A stretch of 64,000 bases of DNA from positions 522,001 to 586,000 of the forward strand of contig JACEVL010000481.1 in the NCBI GenBank assembly GCA_020284085.1, in the 5' to 3' direction. Each line of letters starts with the position of its first letter. Position 1 is the stretch's first letter. Positions 50,851 to 60,568 of this stretch are shown in pieces. The notes under the pieces were generated by a model. The model was not told where the DNA came from and made no database searches. It saw only the letters and a program-made list of their open reading frames with translations. The position numbers were made by a program, and so were the translations under genes. Source of the stretch: Aporrectodea caliginosa (lineage: Eukaryota > Annelida > Clitellata > Crassiclitellata > Lumbricidae).

Positions 50851-51660
50851 ATGAATTTTCCATTACGTCAGCGTTTGCTGATGTCACTAGTCGTAATTAC
50901 TGCCATCTTGGTTCTTGCCTCAGGCGACGAAAGAAGAAAGGAAGAGGGATGTTCGGGTATTGCAGATAAAGCCTCAGGAGAGGGGCCTCAGGGTGAAATT
51001 TCAGAACAAAACTCCGAGGAAAAGAGGAAATGGGGCGACAAGAACATGCGGGTATGGGGTAAGAGAGAAGACTGGGAAAAGGGAGATTCTGACAAAAGAG
51101 ACTGGAGTAAGAATAATATGAGGGCGTGGGGAAAGAGAGATGCAACTGAAGAGGAGGAGAAAAGGTCGTGGAGTAAAACAGGACTCAGAGTATGGGGGAA
51201 ACGAGACGATGAAGGGGAGGAAGAAAAACGCAAATGGGGAGATAATAAAGTTCGTGTTTGGGGTAAGCGTGACTCCGAAGATGAGAAGAGAGCGTGGGAT
51301 AAAAACAACCTAAGAGCTTGGGGCAAGAGAGATTGGGACAAAGCGGAGTTAGATGGAGAAGATGAAACCGCAAAACGAACCTGGAGCAACCGAGTGAGGG
51401 CGTGGGGCAAACGAAGTGACGATGACGCCAATCACGACGAGAAAGCGTCATTAAAGACTGAATCCAAAATGGCCGACCACAGCTCCACCGAAGAAAGATC
51501 AGCGATTGTGAAACGGGCGATCGAGAGTCGAGTAAAACGGTCGTGGAACTCTGATGTGGGCGCCTTCAAGAACCGGGTGCAATACTATCCACCGGAAGGT
51601 CCCAAAAGGAGCTGGAGAACGAATGTCATCCGCGTCTGGGGAAAACGAAACGCTCTGTAA
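50851..51660 (+). CDS. myoinhibitory peptide (MIP / allatostatin-B type, W(X6-7)Wamide) precursor
   Basis: The 269-residue preprohormone has a signal peptide (residues 1-25, hydrophobic LLMSLVVITAILVLASG) and seven copies of a peptide followed by Gly-Lys-Arg for amidation and dibasic cleavage. The peptides are KWGDKNMRVW (60-69), DWSKNNMRAW (84-93), SWSKTGLRVW (106-115), KWGDNKVRVW (128-137), AWDKNNLRAW (148-157), TWSNRVRAW (177-185) and SWRTNVIRVW (254-263). Six have seven residues between the two Trp and one has six. Acidic spacers such as DATEEEEKR separate them. The family acts through GPCRs (a sex-peptide-receptor-like receptor in protostomes) and is known to modulate muscle, feeding and larval settlement. 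The ATG chosen gives the signal peptide. One further dibasic-bounded segment (231-251) starts SWNSDVG but lacks the second Trp and the amidation Gly. Confidence 0.95.
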   Translation: MNFPLRQRLLMSLVVITAILVLASGDERRKEEGCSGIADKASGEGPQGEISEQNSEEKRKWGDKNMRVWGKREDWEKGDSDKRDWSKNNMRAWGKRDATEEEEKRSWSKTGLRVWGKRDDEGEEEKRKWGDNKVRVWGKRDSEDEKRAWDKNNLRAWGKRDWDKAELDGEDETAKRTWSNRVRAWGKRSDDDANHDEKASLKTESKMADHSSTEERSAIVKRAIESRVKRSWNSDVGAFKNRVQYYPPEGPKRSWRTNVIRVWGKRNAL

Positions 51661-51930
51661 AATGGCGACCGCCGGAAGATGCCGATAAACATAAGCTTAG
51701 AATAACAAACACCTAGAAGCCACGAGACGAACAAATCGCAACAGTAGGCTACTGAACGGTTTTTACAACTAATAGGGCCTACGAAACTGCGATGCGATTT
51801 ATTATACACTCAAGGAAATAGACAAACTATGTCTGAATGCTACACTTCGAAATTATAATAGGTTGCAAACTGTAAAATGGAAACATTTAACCTAACGAAC
51901 TTCTAAATAAACTGCAAACATTATCATGGC
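51661..51930 (+). other. neuropeptide precursor 3'UTR with AATAAA
   Basis: AATAAA at 51906-51911 is the first polyadenylation signal after the stop codon, giving a 3'UTR of about 270 bases. Confidence 0.6.
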
Positions 51931-52664
51931 TTCTAAAGGGTTCAGCTAGCCAAATCTAAAGTCCTACTTAGCTAGGCTTGTCAAGATTATCCCGCCATCT
52001 GAAACAATGCAATCTTCTGTTTAGTTATTATTGTCTTCTAAACAATTATTTCTTTTAGAGCATAACTTTCTTTTAGTTCACTGCGAAGCGTGCGTTCAGC
52101 ACAGAGGAGTGCAGAGAAGTTGTAGGCCTATTGCTTTATGCCGTGTGCGGAAAATCCTGTAGTCCTGTAAGACAATTTAAAACTGTGGTCGACCCTCCAG
52201 CAATTTAGACGGCAGGTGTGTCGTCTATTAAACTACCACAGCACTTCCATCAGCTATGCTTTATAAATGAGTGGCATTTATAAATTGGAAACAAATTCGT
52301 TTACGAATTCGCTTACGCTAGCCTTGTACGGACAGGAGGCACTAGCATGGGAACTTGGGCAGGTCCAGTTGAGAAAAATTTCAGAACATTTGGTGAAATA
52401 CGCGCATTTAGAACACAGAAACGACACATTCACAAAGTTCCACAAGTGCTTACATAGGCCGACGTTGTAGGCCTTCTTACGTACGTACATATACAAATGC
52501 ATAGGCTCACCTTCATCCGTGCCACAATGCCACATGCATGCCTACCTACGCATACACATACATAGCCTACATATATATTATACATGCGTAGATACAAACA
52601 CACGCAGGCCTACATACAAACATGCATACATATGTACTTGTATACATATACAAGCGCGCAAACA
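51931..52664. other. intergenic sequence, no gene seen
   Basis: Short ORFs on both strands at 52267-52535 have no recognisable motif. CATACATA-rich simple sequence occupies about 52545-52660. Confidence 0.35.
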
Positions 52665-52760
52665 TTAATTCATTTCAAACATTTACATAGGGCTCCTTCA
52701 ACGTGCCTACTCAGAGGCGCTCCCAGCCCAACCACGGCTGAATATATAGGAACGACTTAA
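52665..52760 (-). mobile_element. SINE/LINE family B tail fragment
   Basis: In print, ATTTACATAGGGCTCCTTCA and CTACTCAGAGGCGCTCCCAG match the family B tail in minus orientation. The 5' part is absent. Confidence 0.65.
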
Positions 52761-52929
52761 GCTGACGAAGCTGGTAGTTTTATAGTTAGAATGTTGTACT
52801 CATACTGACAGGCGATTGTTTTTAAGACATAATTATGTAAACCAGAGTGCGGATATGCAATTGGTTTAATAAAGAATATACTTAGGCCTACTTACTTTTT
52901 TTAGCAACCCTACGGGTGAACAAGATAAC

Positions 52930-53355
52930 GTGTTGTCAAAAACTATGCTCTTGGTCAAGCTTCAATACAAGATCACGAGCAGTAAATGAGAAGGTGACAC
53001 GAGGGAAGACCTCAGCTAGCAGTCGCAGATCTAAACCAGCCAGTTGTTTACGATTACCAAGCCAGATAAACTGGGTTTTGAATGGGTTCAGAAGCAGGCG
53101 GCTTGAAGTCATCCATCCAGAGAAATCATAACTAGCACAGCACATACAATACATACGCTCAACAGAGGCCACCGCTTCAGCAGCACGGTAGTGGACATAA
53201 GCTTGTATGTATGTCATCAGCATATAGCTGGTGAAACAAATCACATGAGCGCAGCAGAGGGCTAGCATCAGATGTGTAAAGAATGTACAGTAAAGGGCCC
53301 AAAACCGAACCTTTCGGTGCACCAAAAGGGGTAAGGACCCAGCGGGATCTACAGT
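52930..53355 (-). pseudogene. LINE reverse transcriptase fragment, frameshifted
   Basis: On the minus strand, reading across frameshifts, the palm region of a Jockey/CR1-group reverse transcriptase is visible. GAPKGSVLGPLLYILYTSDA is near 53330-53270, the catalytic YADD is at about 53222, then AYVHYRAAEAVASVERM, SSRLLLNPFKTQFIWLGNR and LAGLDLRLLAEVFPRVTFS. A short duplication just after YADD (ACATACATAC) breaks the frame. The upstream fingers domain is absent at 53355-53360, where the + strand LINE begins, so that element probably inserted here. Confidence 0.85.
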
Positions 53356-53359
53356 GTAG

Positions 53360-55053
53360 TTAGTCCCCGGCGCCGCCGCCATCCTTCGCCAACCGCTAAG
53401 CCCACAGATGGAAAGGGAAGTTTGATCACAGAAGACGAACAGACGGCAGAGGAACTAAACGAATACTTTGGCTCGGTTTTCAACAAGGAAGACGAAGTAA
53501 ACATCCCAGAAGCGATGAAGATGTTTGATGGAGATGAAGAGCAAAGATTGAAAACCGTAACATTTACAAAAGAGAAAGTGACAGCGGAACTGAAAAAACT
53601 CAAAACTGATAAGAGCCCAGGTACGGATGCAATGCATCCCAAGTTTCTAAAAGAAGTAAGTGAAGAATTGGGAGGAATATTGGCGCATATTATGGAACAG
53701 TCAATGGTAACAGGAGTGATCCCACAGGACTGGAGGGATGCGCTAATAGTACCGATCTTCAAGAAGGGAAGCAGAAACGAAGCAAAAAACTACAGGCCAG
53801 TCAGCCTTACAAGCATAGTGTGTAAAGTGATGGAGAGAATCATCAAAGATGGAATGATTGAACACTATGAGAAATATAGTGTTATCCTCAATAGCCAACA
53901 TGGATTCACGAAAGGACGCTCGTGCCTAACAAACCTGCTAGATTTTTTCGAAGAGATGTATAAGAAAATGGATGAAGGAAAAGCGGTCGACATAGTATAC
54001 ATGGACTTCGCGAAGGCATTCGACAAGGTCCCACATAAAAGGCTAGGAAAGAAATTGGAAGCGAGTGGAATCGGAGGAAATTTGTTGAAATGGTTAAAAC
54101 AATGGTTGAGCGATAGAAGGCAGAAAGTTGGAATAAGAGGGAAGTATTCAAAATGGTCGAGGGTAGGGAGTGGGGTGCCGCAAGGATCTGTTTTGGGGCC
54201 GTTGCTTTTTGTGGTTTTTATAAACGACATCGACAGTGGAATAGTGTCGAAGATATCAAAGTTCGCTGATGATACGAAAATGGGCAGAGGGGTGGACACG
54301 AAAGAAGAAGCCGACGTACTGAGGAAAGACATCGAAGGACTGCACAGATGGGCCGAGGAATGGCAGATGACGTTCAACACAGAAAAATGCTTAGTTATGC
54401 ATATGGGAAAAACAAATAAAAAATTCCAATACGAAATGGGAGGAACAATACTGAGAGAAACAGAAGAGGAGAGGGACCTAGGAGTAATCGTAAACAACAG
54501 CACCAAACCATCAAGGCAATGTGCAGAGGCTGCAAAGAAAGCGAACAAAGTATTGGGAATGATTAAGAGGACAATAGTCAGCAGGGAAAAGGAAATAATG
54601 CTCGAATTGTACAAATCACTGGTTAGGCCTAATTTGGAGTACTGTGTGCAAGTGTGGTGTCCTTACCTGAGACAGGATGTAGAAAAACTAGAGAAAATAC
54701 AAAGGAGAGCAACGAAGATGATAAAGGGATTCGGCAATCTGACATATGAAGAAAGACTGAGGAGATGCAACCTGACAACATTGGAGAAAAGGAGAGATAG
54801 AGGAGATTTAATAGAGACATTCAAGATAGTGACAGGAAGAGACAAGATACCAGCACAGAGGCTATTTAAATTCTTAGTTGATAAGAGAACTCGAGGACAC
54901 AGGTACAAGATTAATAAAGAAACAGCTGGGACAATAATGCAAAGATTCTTCAGTACAAGAGTAGTTAACAGTTGGAACAAGTTGGACGAGGAAATTGTTG
55001 CTGCGGACTCGGTGATGGAATTCAAGAAGAGGCTCACTAAAATTGGATACTAG
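53360..55053 (+). CDS. non-LTR retrotransposon ORF2, reverse transcriptase and C-terminal part (5' truncated)
   Basis: An intact frame of about 560 codons is open from about 53335 and recognisable from KPTDGKGSL. There is no convincing start codon because the element is 5' truncated and lacks the endonuclease domain. Counting from the TTG at 53422, residues 65-75 (SPGTDAMHPKF) are the RT-0/1 region and KNYRPVSLT (122-130) is RT-2. MDFAKAFD (194-201) holds the first catalytic Asp, GVPQGSVLGP (251-260) is the B motif, and FADD (281-284) is the catalytic pair of Asp. The C-terminus holds NLEYCVQVWCPY and a WNKLDEEIV segment. The enzyme copies its own RNA into the target site (target-primed reverse transcription). 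The layout and FADDTK box suggest the CR1/Jockey superfamily. Absence of stops indicates a recent insertion. Confidence 0.9.
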
Positions 55054-55152
55054 GTCAAGATGCATTGGATAAGACTTGAAAGAGTGGCTCTGACACAAAT
55101 GCAAGTCTTCTGAGCCACTATAAACCTTGTTATGTTATGTTATGTTATGTTA
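55054..55152 (+). mobile_element. LINE 3'UTR with paired segments and (TTATG)n tail
   Basis: After the ORF stop, AAGACTTG (55071-55078) is complementary to CAAGTCTT (55102-55109), and AGTGGCTC (55083-55090) is complementary to GAGCCACT (55112-55119). The element ends in four to five TTATG units (55130-55152), the usual short-repeat tail of CR1-like elements. The paired region is probably what the reverse transcriptase recognises. Confidence 0.7.
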
Positions 55153-55880
55153 AGTCGCAACCAGTCGCTAAGCCATCGACTGCTACCCAGTTTGTTAATT
55201 TAATATAACAGCAGCAGGACAGAAGCAAGGTCCATGTCAAAGAGCAACAGACTAGCAGTCTAACAATCAGTAAATAATCAGAGCACCAGTTATTTCCTTA
55301 TGACCTTACTGCATATACCTACTTATTACTCTACTAGCTATGCTTGCTATCAACACACAGATTCTGTCATGTTACCAGACTTCACGGACTTCTTTCATAG
55401 AAAATAGCGTCTTTCCGATGCAGAAAATACGCTGGTTTCAATGTATTTAAATAGTGGTAGGCCTGTAACTACAGATGAAGTCATAAAAATTGAAAATATG
55501 CTTGTGAAAATGAGGGGAAATAGGCTACCATTTGCGCTCTCGAGAGAAAACCGACGTTAGGGCCCATTTTGGCGAACTATTCTACCGGTGCAACATTTCA
55601 CAGTCATTGGTCTGTCCTCTGTCAGCAAGCCCACATGGAGTTGAGCCCATAGAGGACCCATATTCCCATATAGGATTTGGACCCGTATAGAGCCCATATC
55701 GGTCCCATCTAATGCGCGCGGAAATGACGGCACCGTCAGGAAGGAATGCAGTCATTGGTCTCTACCCTGTCAGCATGCCCACGTGGAGCGGAGACCATAT
55801 TTGACCCAATATTATTTCCCCTATAATAACTCTCAAATAGAGCAGTTATTCACGCAGTTCGGGATTCTAAAGTTGCACAC
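55153..55880. other. intergenic sequence, no gene seen
   Basis: A pair of similar blocks, CAGTCATTGGTCTGTCCTCT (55600) and CAGTCATTGGTCTCTACCCT (55750), spaced about 150 bases, suggests an old tandem duplication containing GCCCACATGGAG and GCCCACGTGGAG. No coding potential was recognised. Confidence 0.4.
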
Positions 55881-56218
55881 ATGAAAAAACTACAGATTAG
55901 TGAATTCAGGCATCGATATGCTTACAACACATTGCTTAGCTCCCATGCCAAGTTCTTTAACCTAGCCTCGGACATTCACTCATACAACACAAGAAACTTA
56001 GCTTCATTCAGAAGTGAGTTTTCTTGTACAAACTCTCGCAAGTTGTCGATCAGATGTGCTGGCCCACACGAATGGAACAGAATATCTCAAGACCTTCGCA
56101 GTATCTCAAATCTAAAGTTATTTAAACATCAGTTACGCTTTTGGAAAATTGATCAGAACGAATATTCGGGTTCTTACCTCCCCCATTTACTTTTGTTTCT
56201 CTTAGTTAAGATTTAATG
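55881..56218 (+). mobile_element. LINE ORF2 C-terminal fragment
   Basis: The open frame reads SYNTRNLASFRSEFSCTNSR, then RCAGPHEWNRISQDLRSISN and FKHQLRFWK. This is the YNTRN ... GP-x-WN-x-I/L-P end typical of non-LTR ORF2 proteins of the Jockey/CR1 group, but a different family from that at 37 kb and 53 kb. It is 5' truncated. AATAAATTGATGG near 56430 may mark its 3' side. Confidence 0.7.
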
Positions 56219-56511
56219 CTTTATACTAGTATGTTAATAATTGTACATGTATTAAGATACTTATAATATGAATGAACTGAACTAGATAACCTCTATTAAC
56301 CATCTAGCAACAGACAATGTATATAGGTGGCCCTAACCAGCGGAATTCGGGTCCCTTCTGGGTTCCCTTTTGTGACCAAACGAATACTTGTTCTTAGTAC
56401 GGCGAGGTGTTACTTTGTTAAATTCTGGACCAATAAATTGATGGTTATGGTTATGGCTATTTATGTATGCCATATTCTTCTTTATTGTGCTACTTTTCTT
56501 TGCATAGGATT

Positions 56512-56687
56512 GTAGCCTCTTCGCTTTTTGAATTTGAGTGCATCCTCACGATCACAATGCTTTTACTGCCATCTGCAGAATGTCCATCCATGCACGTCTC
56601 ACTGAATCCAAAATTAGGCATCCATAAATGACAAGGTTTTGCCCAAAGTCAGAACACATCCAACCAGCATTTCTATAGGTATTAAAT
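56512..56687. repeat. dispersed repeat, copy 2
   Basis: Homologous to 35918-36088 over its whole length with perhaps 20-25 percent divergence, estimated by eye. An ORF on the minus strand starting in the flank has no recognisable domain. Confidence 0.65.
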
Positions 56688-56787
56688 GGGAACCATCCAA
56701 CAGAATATCGATGGTGTTGAACAAGTGTGCGTGAAGTCCTTGCTCAATTATGCTCATGGTCCTTACAAAGTGAGTAGTGTCAATACT

Positions 56788-56967
56788 ACAGACTGAAGCG
56801 CAAACAATAGGCGCTACAAGCGCAAACAATAGGCGCTACAAGCGCAAACAATAGAACCGGTACAAGCGCAAACAATAGGCGCTACAAGCGCAAACAATAG
56901 AACCGGTACAAGCGCAAACAATAGAACCGGTACAAGCGCAAACAATAGGCGGTACAAGCGCAAACAA
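56788..56967. repeat. 22-bp minisatellite with two alternating unit types
   Basis: About eight units share ACAAGCGCAAACAATAG. Some are preceded by GCGCT (giving the small hairpin GCGCT-ACA-AGCGC) and others by AACCGGT. The repeat is not coding. Confidence 0.9.
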
Positions 56968-57697
56968 AGGAATGACAGCAGAACTTAACCATTAATTAAT
57001 ACCCAACAAGATTTACAGAGACACACACACAAACAGACCGTATGTCAGACACACAGACAGACAAACAGTCACACACAAGGATGACTAAACAATCATACAG
57101 CAAGACAGAGATATTTTCAAACGCATACAATTAAATTATTGTATTCCAACCACAAAGAATTAATAATCCAAAGTTCACTTTGACATGCGATGCGAAAATA
57201 ACCAAAGCAATTATATTGTACGACCGATTGTAAATACAACAGACGGTCAAATCAACAGACCGTCACGCACACATGCCTAGTCAAACGTGACCAATTGCAG
57301 GCGTCTAAACACGCTGTATTGTATACACACCTGGCATTTCTTCAATACCTGTACTATTTGTATAATGCATCAACATGCAATACAGCCACGTTAAAACATG
57401 CATAAACCAATGTATTAAGATACTGGCGCTATATAAATTATAATAGAACGCATTAATCAGAAATATACAGCCTGAAAATACAGTGAAAAAATGCAAACTT
57501 GTGAGCACATCGAGAATTTATATAGCAAAACCTGCTCTGAAATGCTCGTAGTCCATTGCAATATTGAATTCAATATCAAATGACAGGCTTCTAAACCTAA
57601 GCACACATATACAACATAAATAATCTAACCATCCAACATCCTACACATCTTTCAATATAGATTGCGAGAGTTATTATTATAATTATTGTTATTATTA
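56968..57697. other. intergenic sequence, no gene seen
   Basis: Simple CACACA and CAGACA stretches at 57015-57080. No gene or element end recognised. Confidence 0.35.
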
Positions 57698-57803
57698 TTC
57701 AAACAAAATTGAGGTAAAAAGAAAGAACACGGAGAAAGAGCACAATTCTCAAATATCAAACAAAATTGCTGTAAAAAGAAAGAACACGGAGAAAGAGCAC
57801 GAA
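57698..57803. repeat. 57-bp direct duplication
   Basis: Two adjacent copies of a segment starting AAACAAAATTG and containing GAAAGAACACGGAGAAAGAG, with few differences. Confidence 0.85.
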
Positions 57804-57894
57804 GACGAGAGAGAGAGTTATTAGAGATTATTAGTATTAGCATTATTATTCCGAAAGTCCTATTTTAATATATGTTAAAGTTGCGCTCTTATTG

Positions 57895-58860
57895 CAGGTT
57901 TGTTTGGGTATGTGTGCGCATAAGCATGTGTATGTTTGTATGCTTGATTGTTTGTACAAGTGTGTATTTGTATGTTTTTATGTGTTTGTGCAGATGTTTG
58001 CACATTTGTGATTCTGTATATGGGTGTGTATATGTAAGTATGTATATGCTTAAGTGTTTGTATATTTCTGGAAGTTCTTGTGGGTATATTTGTATGTATT
58101 GGAGTGTATTCATGTACGAGTTTGTGTATTTGTGGGTGTTTGTATGTATGCATGTAGGTGTTTGGATGCTTGTATGTTTGGGTTTGAGTATTTGTGTTTG
58201 TTTGTATTTGTATGTGTTTATGTGTTTGTGCAGGTGTTTGCACATTTGTGATTCTGTATATGGGTGTGTATATGCAAGTATGTATATGCTTAAGTGTTTG
58301 TATATTTGTGGAAGTTCTTGTGGGTATATTTGTATGTATTGGTATGTATTCATGTATGAGTTTGCGTATCTGTGGGTGTTTGTATGTATGCATGTATATG
58401 TTTGGATGCTTGTATGTTTGGGTTTGAGTATTTGTGTTTGTGTGTATTTGTATTGTATGTGTTTGTGCAGGTGTTTGCACATTTGTGATTCTGTATATGG
58501 GTGTGTATAGTATGTAAGTATGTATATGCTTAAGTGTTTGTATATTTCTGGAAGTTCTTGTGGGTATATTTGTATGTATTGGTGTGTATTCATGTACGTA
58601 GTTTGTGTATTTGTGGGTGTTTGTATGTATGCATGTAGGTGTTTGGGCGCTTGTATGTTTGGGTTTGAGTGTTTGTGTTTGTGTTTGTATGTGTTTATGT
58701 GTTTGTGCAGGTATTTGCACATTTGTGATTCTGTATATGGGTGTGTATATGCAAGTATGTATATGCTTAAGTGTTTGTATATTTGTGGAAGTTTGTGTGT
58801 ATATATGTGGTTGTATAAGATTGCGACTCATCTTGAGTTTGCATATCTGAGGGTGTGGAT
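57895..58860. repeat. 240-bp satellite, four copies
   Basis: The phrase CTTAAGTGTTTGTATATTT occurs at about 58049, 58289, 58529 and 58766, so the period is 240, 240 and 237. The units are T/G-rich and themselves built of TGTGTTTGTATG-like words. Since 240 is divisible by three, long frames stay open on both strands (Cys/Val-rich on +, Thr/His/Gln-rich on -). They lack domains and a plausible start, and are not annotated as genes. Confidence 0.95.
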
Positions 58861-59099
58861 GTATGCAAGATATGCGAGAGAACAACTTGAATGATAAAAT
58901 TGCAATTGTTTTGTTACATTGTTGTATGGTTTCAATAACTGTATAGCCCATATACAAATTTTAGCATGTGAGATGTTTAAATGTTTGTATATTTGCGTTT
59001 ATGTATTTGTGAAAGTTCTTGTAGATATGTGTGTATTATTGCAAGTGTTTGTGCTCAGATGCTAGAATTGGTGTTTGTATGCTGTATGTGGTTGTACTA

Positions 59100-59475
59100 A
59101 GATTGCTAACTCTCTAGAATTGCTTAGTTATCATTTGTCGACTGCTAAGACGCGAAAGAACCACTTGAATGCTAAAATTACCATTGTTCGAACGCTAAGT
59201 CGCAAAGAATTTCAATAACTGTATGTTAATATTACAACTTTTCGCATGCTCAGACGCAAAGAATAGCAGCATGTATGCTAAAATTACAATTCTTCGAATG
59301 CTAAGACGCAAAGAATTGTGGTGTGTATGCTACAATTACCACTCTTCAAATGCTAAGACGCATAGAATTGCTAAAATTCGATTCTTCGAATGCTAAGACA
59401 CAAAGAATTGTGGTATGTATGTTAAAATTTCTATTCATCGAATGCTAAGGTGCAAAGAATTGCAGTGTGTGTGTA
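59100..59475. repeat. about 52-bp satellite, seven copies
   Basis: GCTAAGACGCAAAGAATTG-like blocks occur at about 59144, 59194, 59248, 59300, 59352, 59392 and 59443. They alternate with ATGCTAAAATTAC and TTCTTCGAA. Copies differ by substitutions and one is about 12 bases shorter. A (GA)n tract follows at 59486-59514. Confidence 0.85.
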
Positions 59476-59482
59476 TGTATGC

Positions 59483-59514
<32 letters not shown>

Positions 59515-59732
59515 TCCATAGGATGCTTTCACAGCTATTATGAGCGGAAGGTTCACCGTGTTAAATTGTACATTTTAATTGAGTAGAAACAGAGGAAATG
59601 ATCATTTGTAAGGCCAACACACATCTTTTAGTGTATGACATGATATGAATGTTTACTTAGCAGACGTATGGAGAACCACTTTGAGAGTTTACTCAATGTA
59701 CTTACATCTGTTGAGTTACAAAGATTGTGAGG

Positions 59733-59855
59733 CATGGTGGCCGATCGGGTATAGCGCTTGATCTGTAACGCGGAGTGTATGGATTCGAGCCTCATCCGAT
59801 ACAGTTACTGTGTAGGGACTAGACATTGAGCAAGTCCTTCGCTCACATTTTACTC
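59733..59855 (+). mobile_element. tRNA-derived SINE head (family B-like)
   Basis: GGCATGGTGGCCGATCGGGT (A-box region) and GGATTCGAGCC (B box) are spaced as in a tRNA. They are followed by GAGCAAGTCCTTCGCTCAC, which corresponds to GGCAAGTCCTTCACTCGC in the SINE at 7990-8212. The tail is missing. It lies about 60 bases before a coding exon. Confidence 0.7.
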
Positions 59856-59915
59856 TACAGTACAAGTGTATGTATCGAAAAGATACATAGAAGTATCGCT
59901 GGTTTACTATATTAG

Positions 59916-60305
59916 AATGTTTGCGCTATCAAATTGTAAATTCTAACGATGCAAATACGACTGAATCTAAAATTTCTATATTGAAATGTAGATATTATAA
60001 GGTTGAAAAGACGTCTGGGATGCAGATGTACATATCAAATAGTCATTGTGAACATACAGCTTATTCGGAGAAACGTCGTGGAGGAGCAAACATTGAGTTT
60101 ACAACTAATAAATCCACAATCGTACTAACGATAACAATGAGAAATCAATTCGACATCATAAGCTCATCGATTGGCCAAGAGTCAAGCTGTCAATGGGACG
60201 AATACATATGTATATCCGACAGTAATTGTATCAATCGAAATCTCACATGTGATGGAATCAACGATTGCTTCGATGGGTCGGACGAAATCAGCTGTCCTTT
60301 CACCG
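59916..60305 (+). CDS. membrane protein with LDL-receptor class A module, penultimate exon
   Basis: The exon begins after the acceptor CTATATTAG (59915) with two bases completing a split codon, then CLRYQIVNSND. The first 80 or so residues contain two Cys and beta-strand-like segments and could be the end of a CUB-like domain; this is a guess. An LDLa module follows: six Cys in order (SSC, YIC, SNC, LTC, NDC, ISC) and the calcium-binding acidic motif DCFDGSDE. The exon ends at 60305 with the first base of a Gly codon before GTATGA. LDLa modules are extracellular ligand-binding units. It joins the exon at 60569, which adds the membrane helix. Upstream exons, including the signal peptide, were not found between 58860 and 59916 and are probably further left. 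Confidence 0.75.
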
Positions 60306-60568
60306 GTATGAAGATTACACAGATGGATTTGGCTTATTTTATGTTAATATTGATCAAAATATTTAATCTCAAAATCAAAGAGACTACAGCTAGAGTCTTA
60401 GAGAGCCGTCTGAGCCGTACAACGGAAAATTAGGATCGAAGAGAATGTGGTTCTGTTCATGCGTAAAGCTATATAATTCTTAGTATGAATGAATGTTGTG
60501 AGACCGCATGTTCGCTATAGGAAGACCCTGCAATTATCTGATTTATGTATTTATTATGTAATACATAG

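Noticed and set aside
50897..51451. minus-strand Ser/Pro/Leu-rich ORFs opposite the neuropeptide precursor
   Set aside because: They are antisense shadows of the repeated Lys/Arg/Glu-rich coding sequence; the + frame has a signal peptide and processing sites.
53455..55104. minus-strand ORFs opposite the LINE ORF2 (for example 249 residues at 53865-54614)
   Set aside because: They are shadows of the A-rich, intact reverse-transcriptase frame on the + strand.
57875..58957. 360-residue minus-strand ORF (Thr/His/Gln/Ile repeats) and plus-strand Cys/Val-rich ORFs
   Set aside because: The frames stay open because the 240-bp satellite period is divisible by three; both strands are open equally and no domain is present.
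59733..59810. possible tRNA gene on the plus strand
   Set aside because: Same reasoning: box-like motifs only, followed by the family B SINE body segment.
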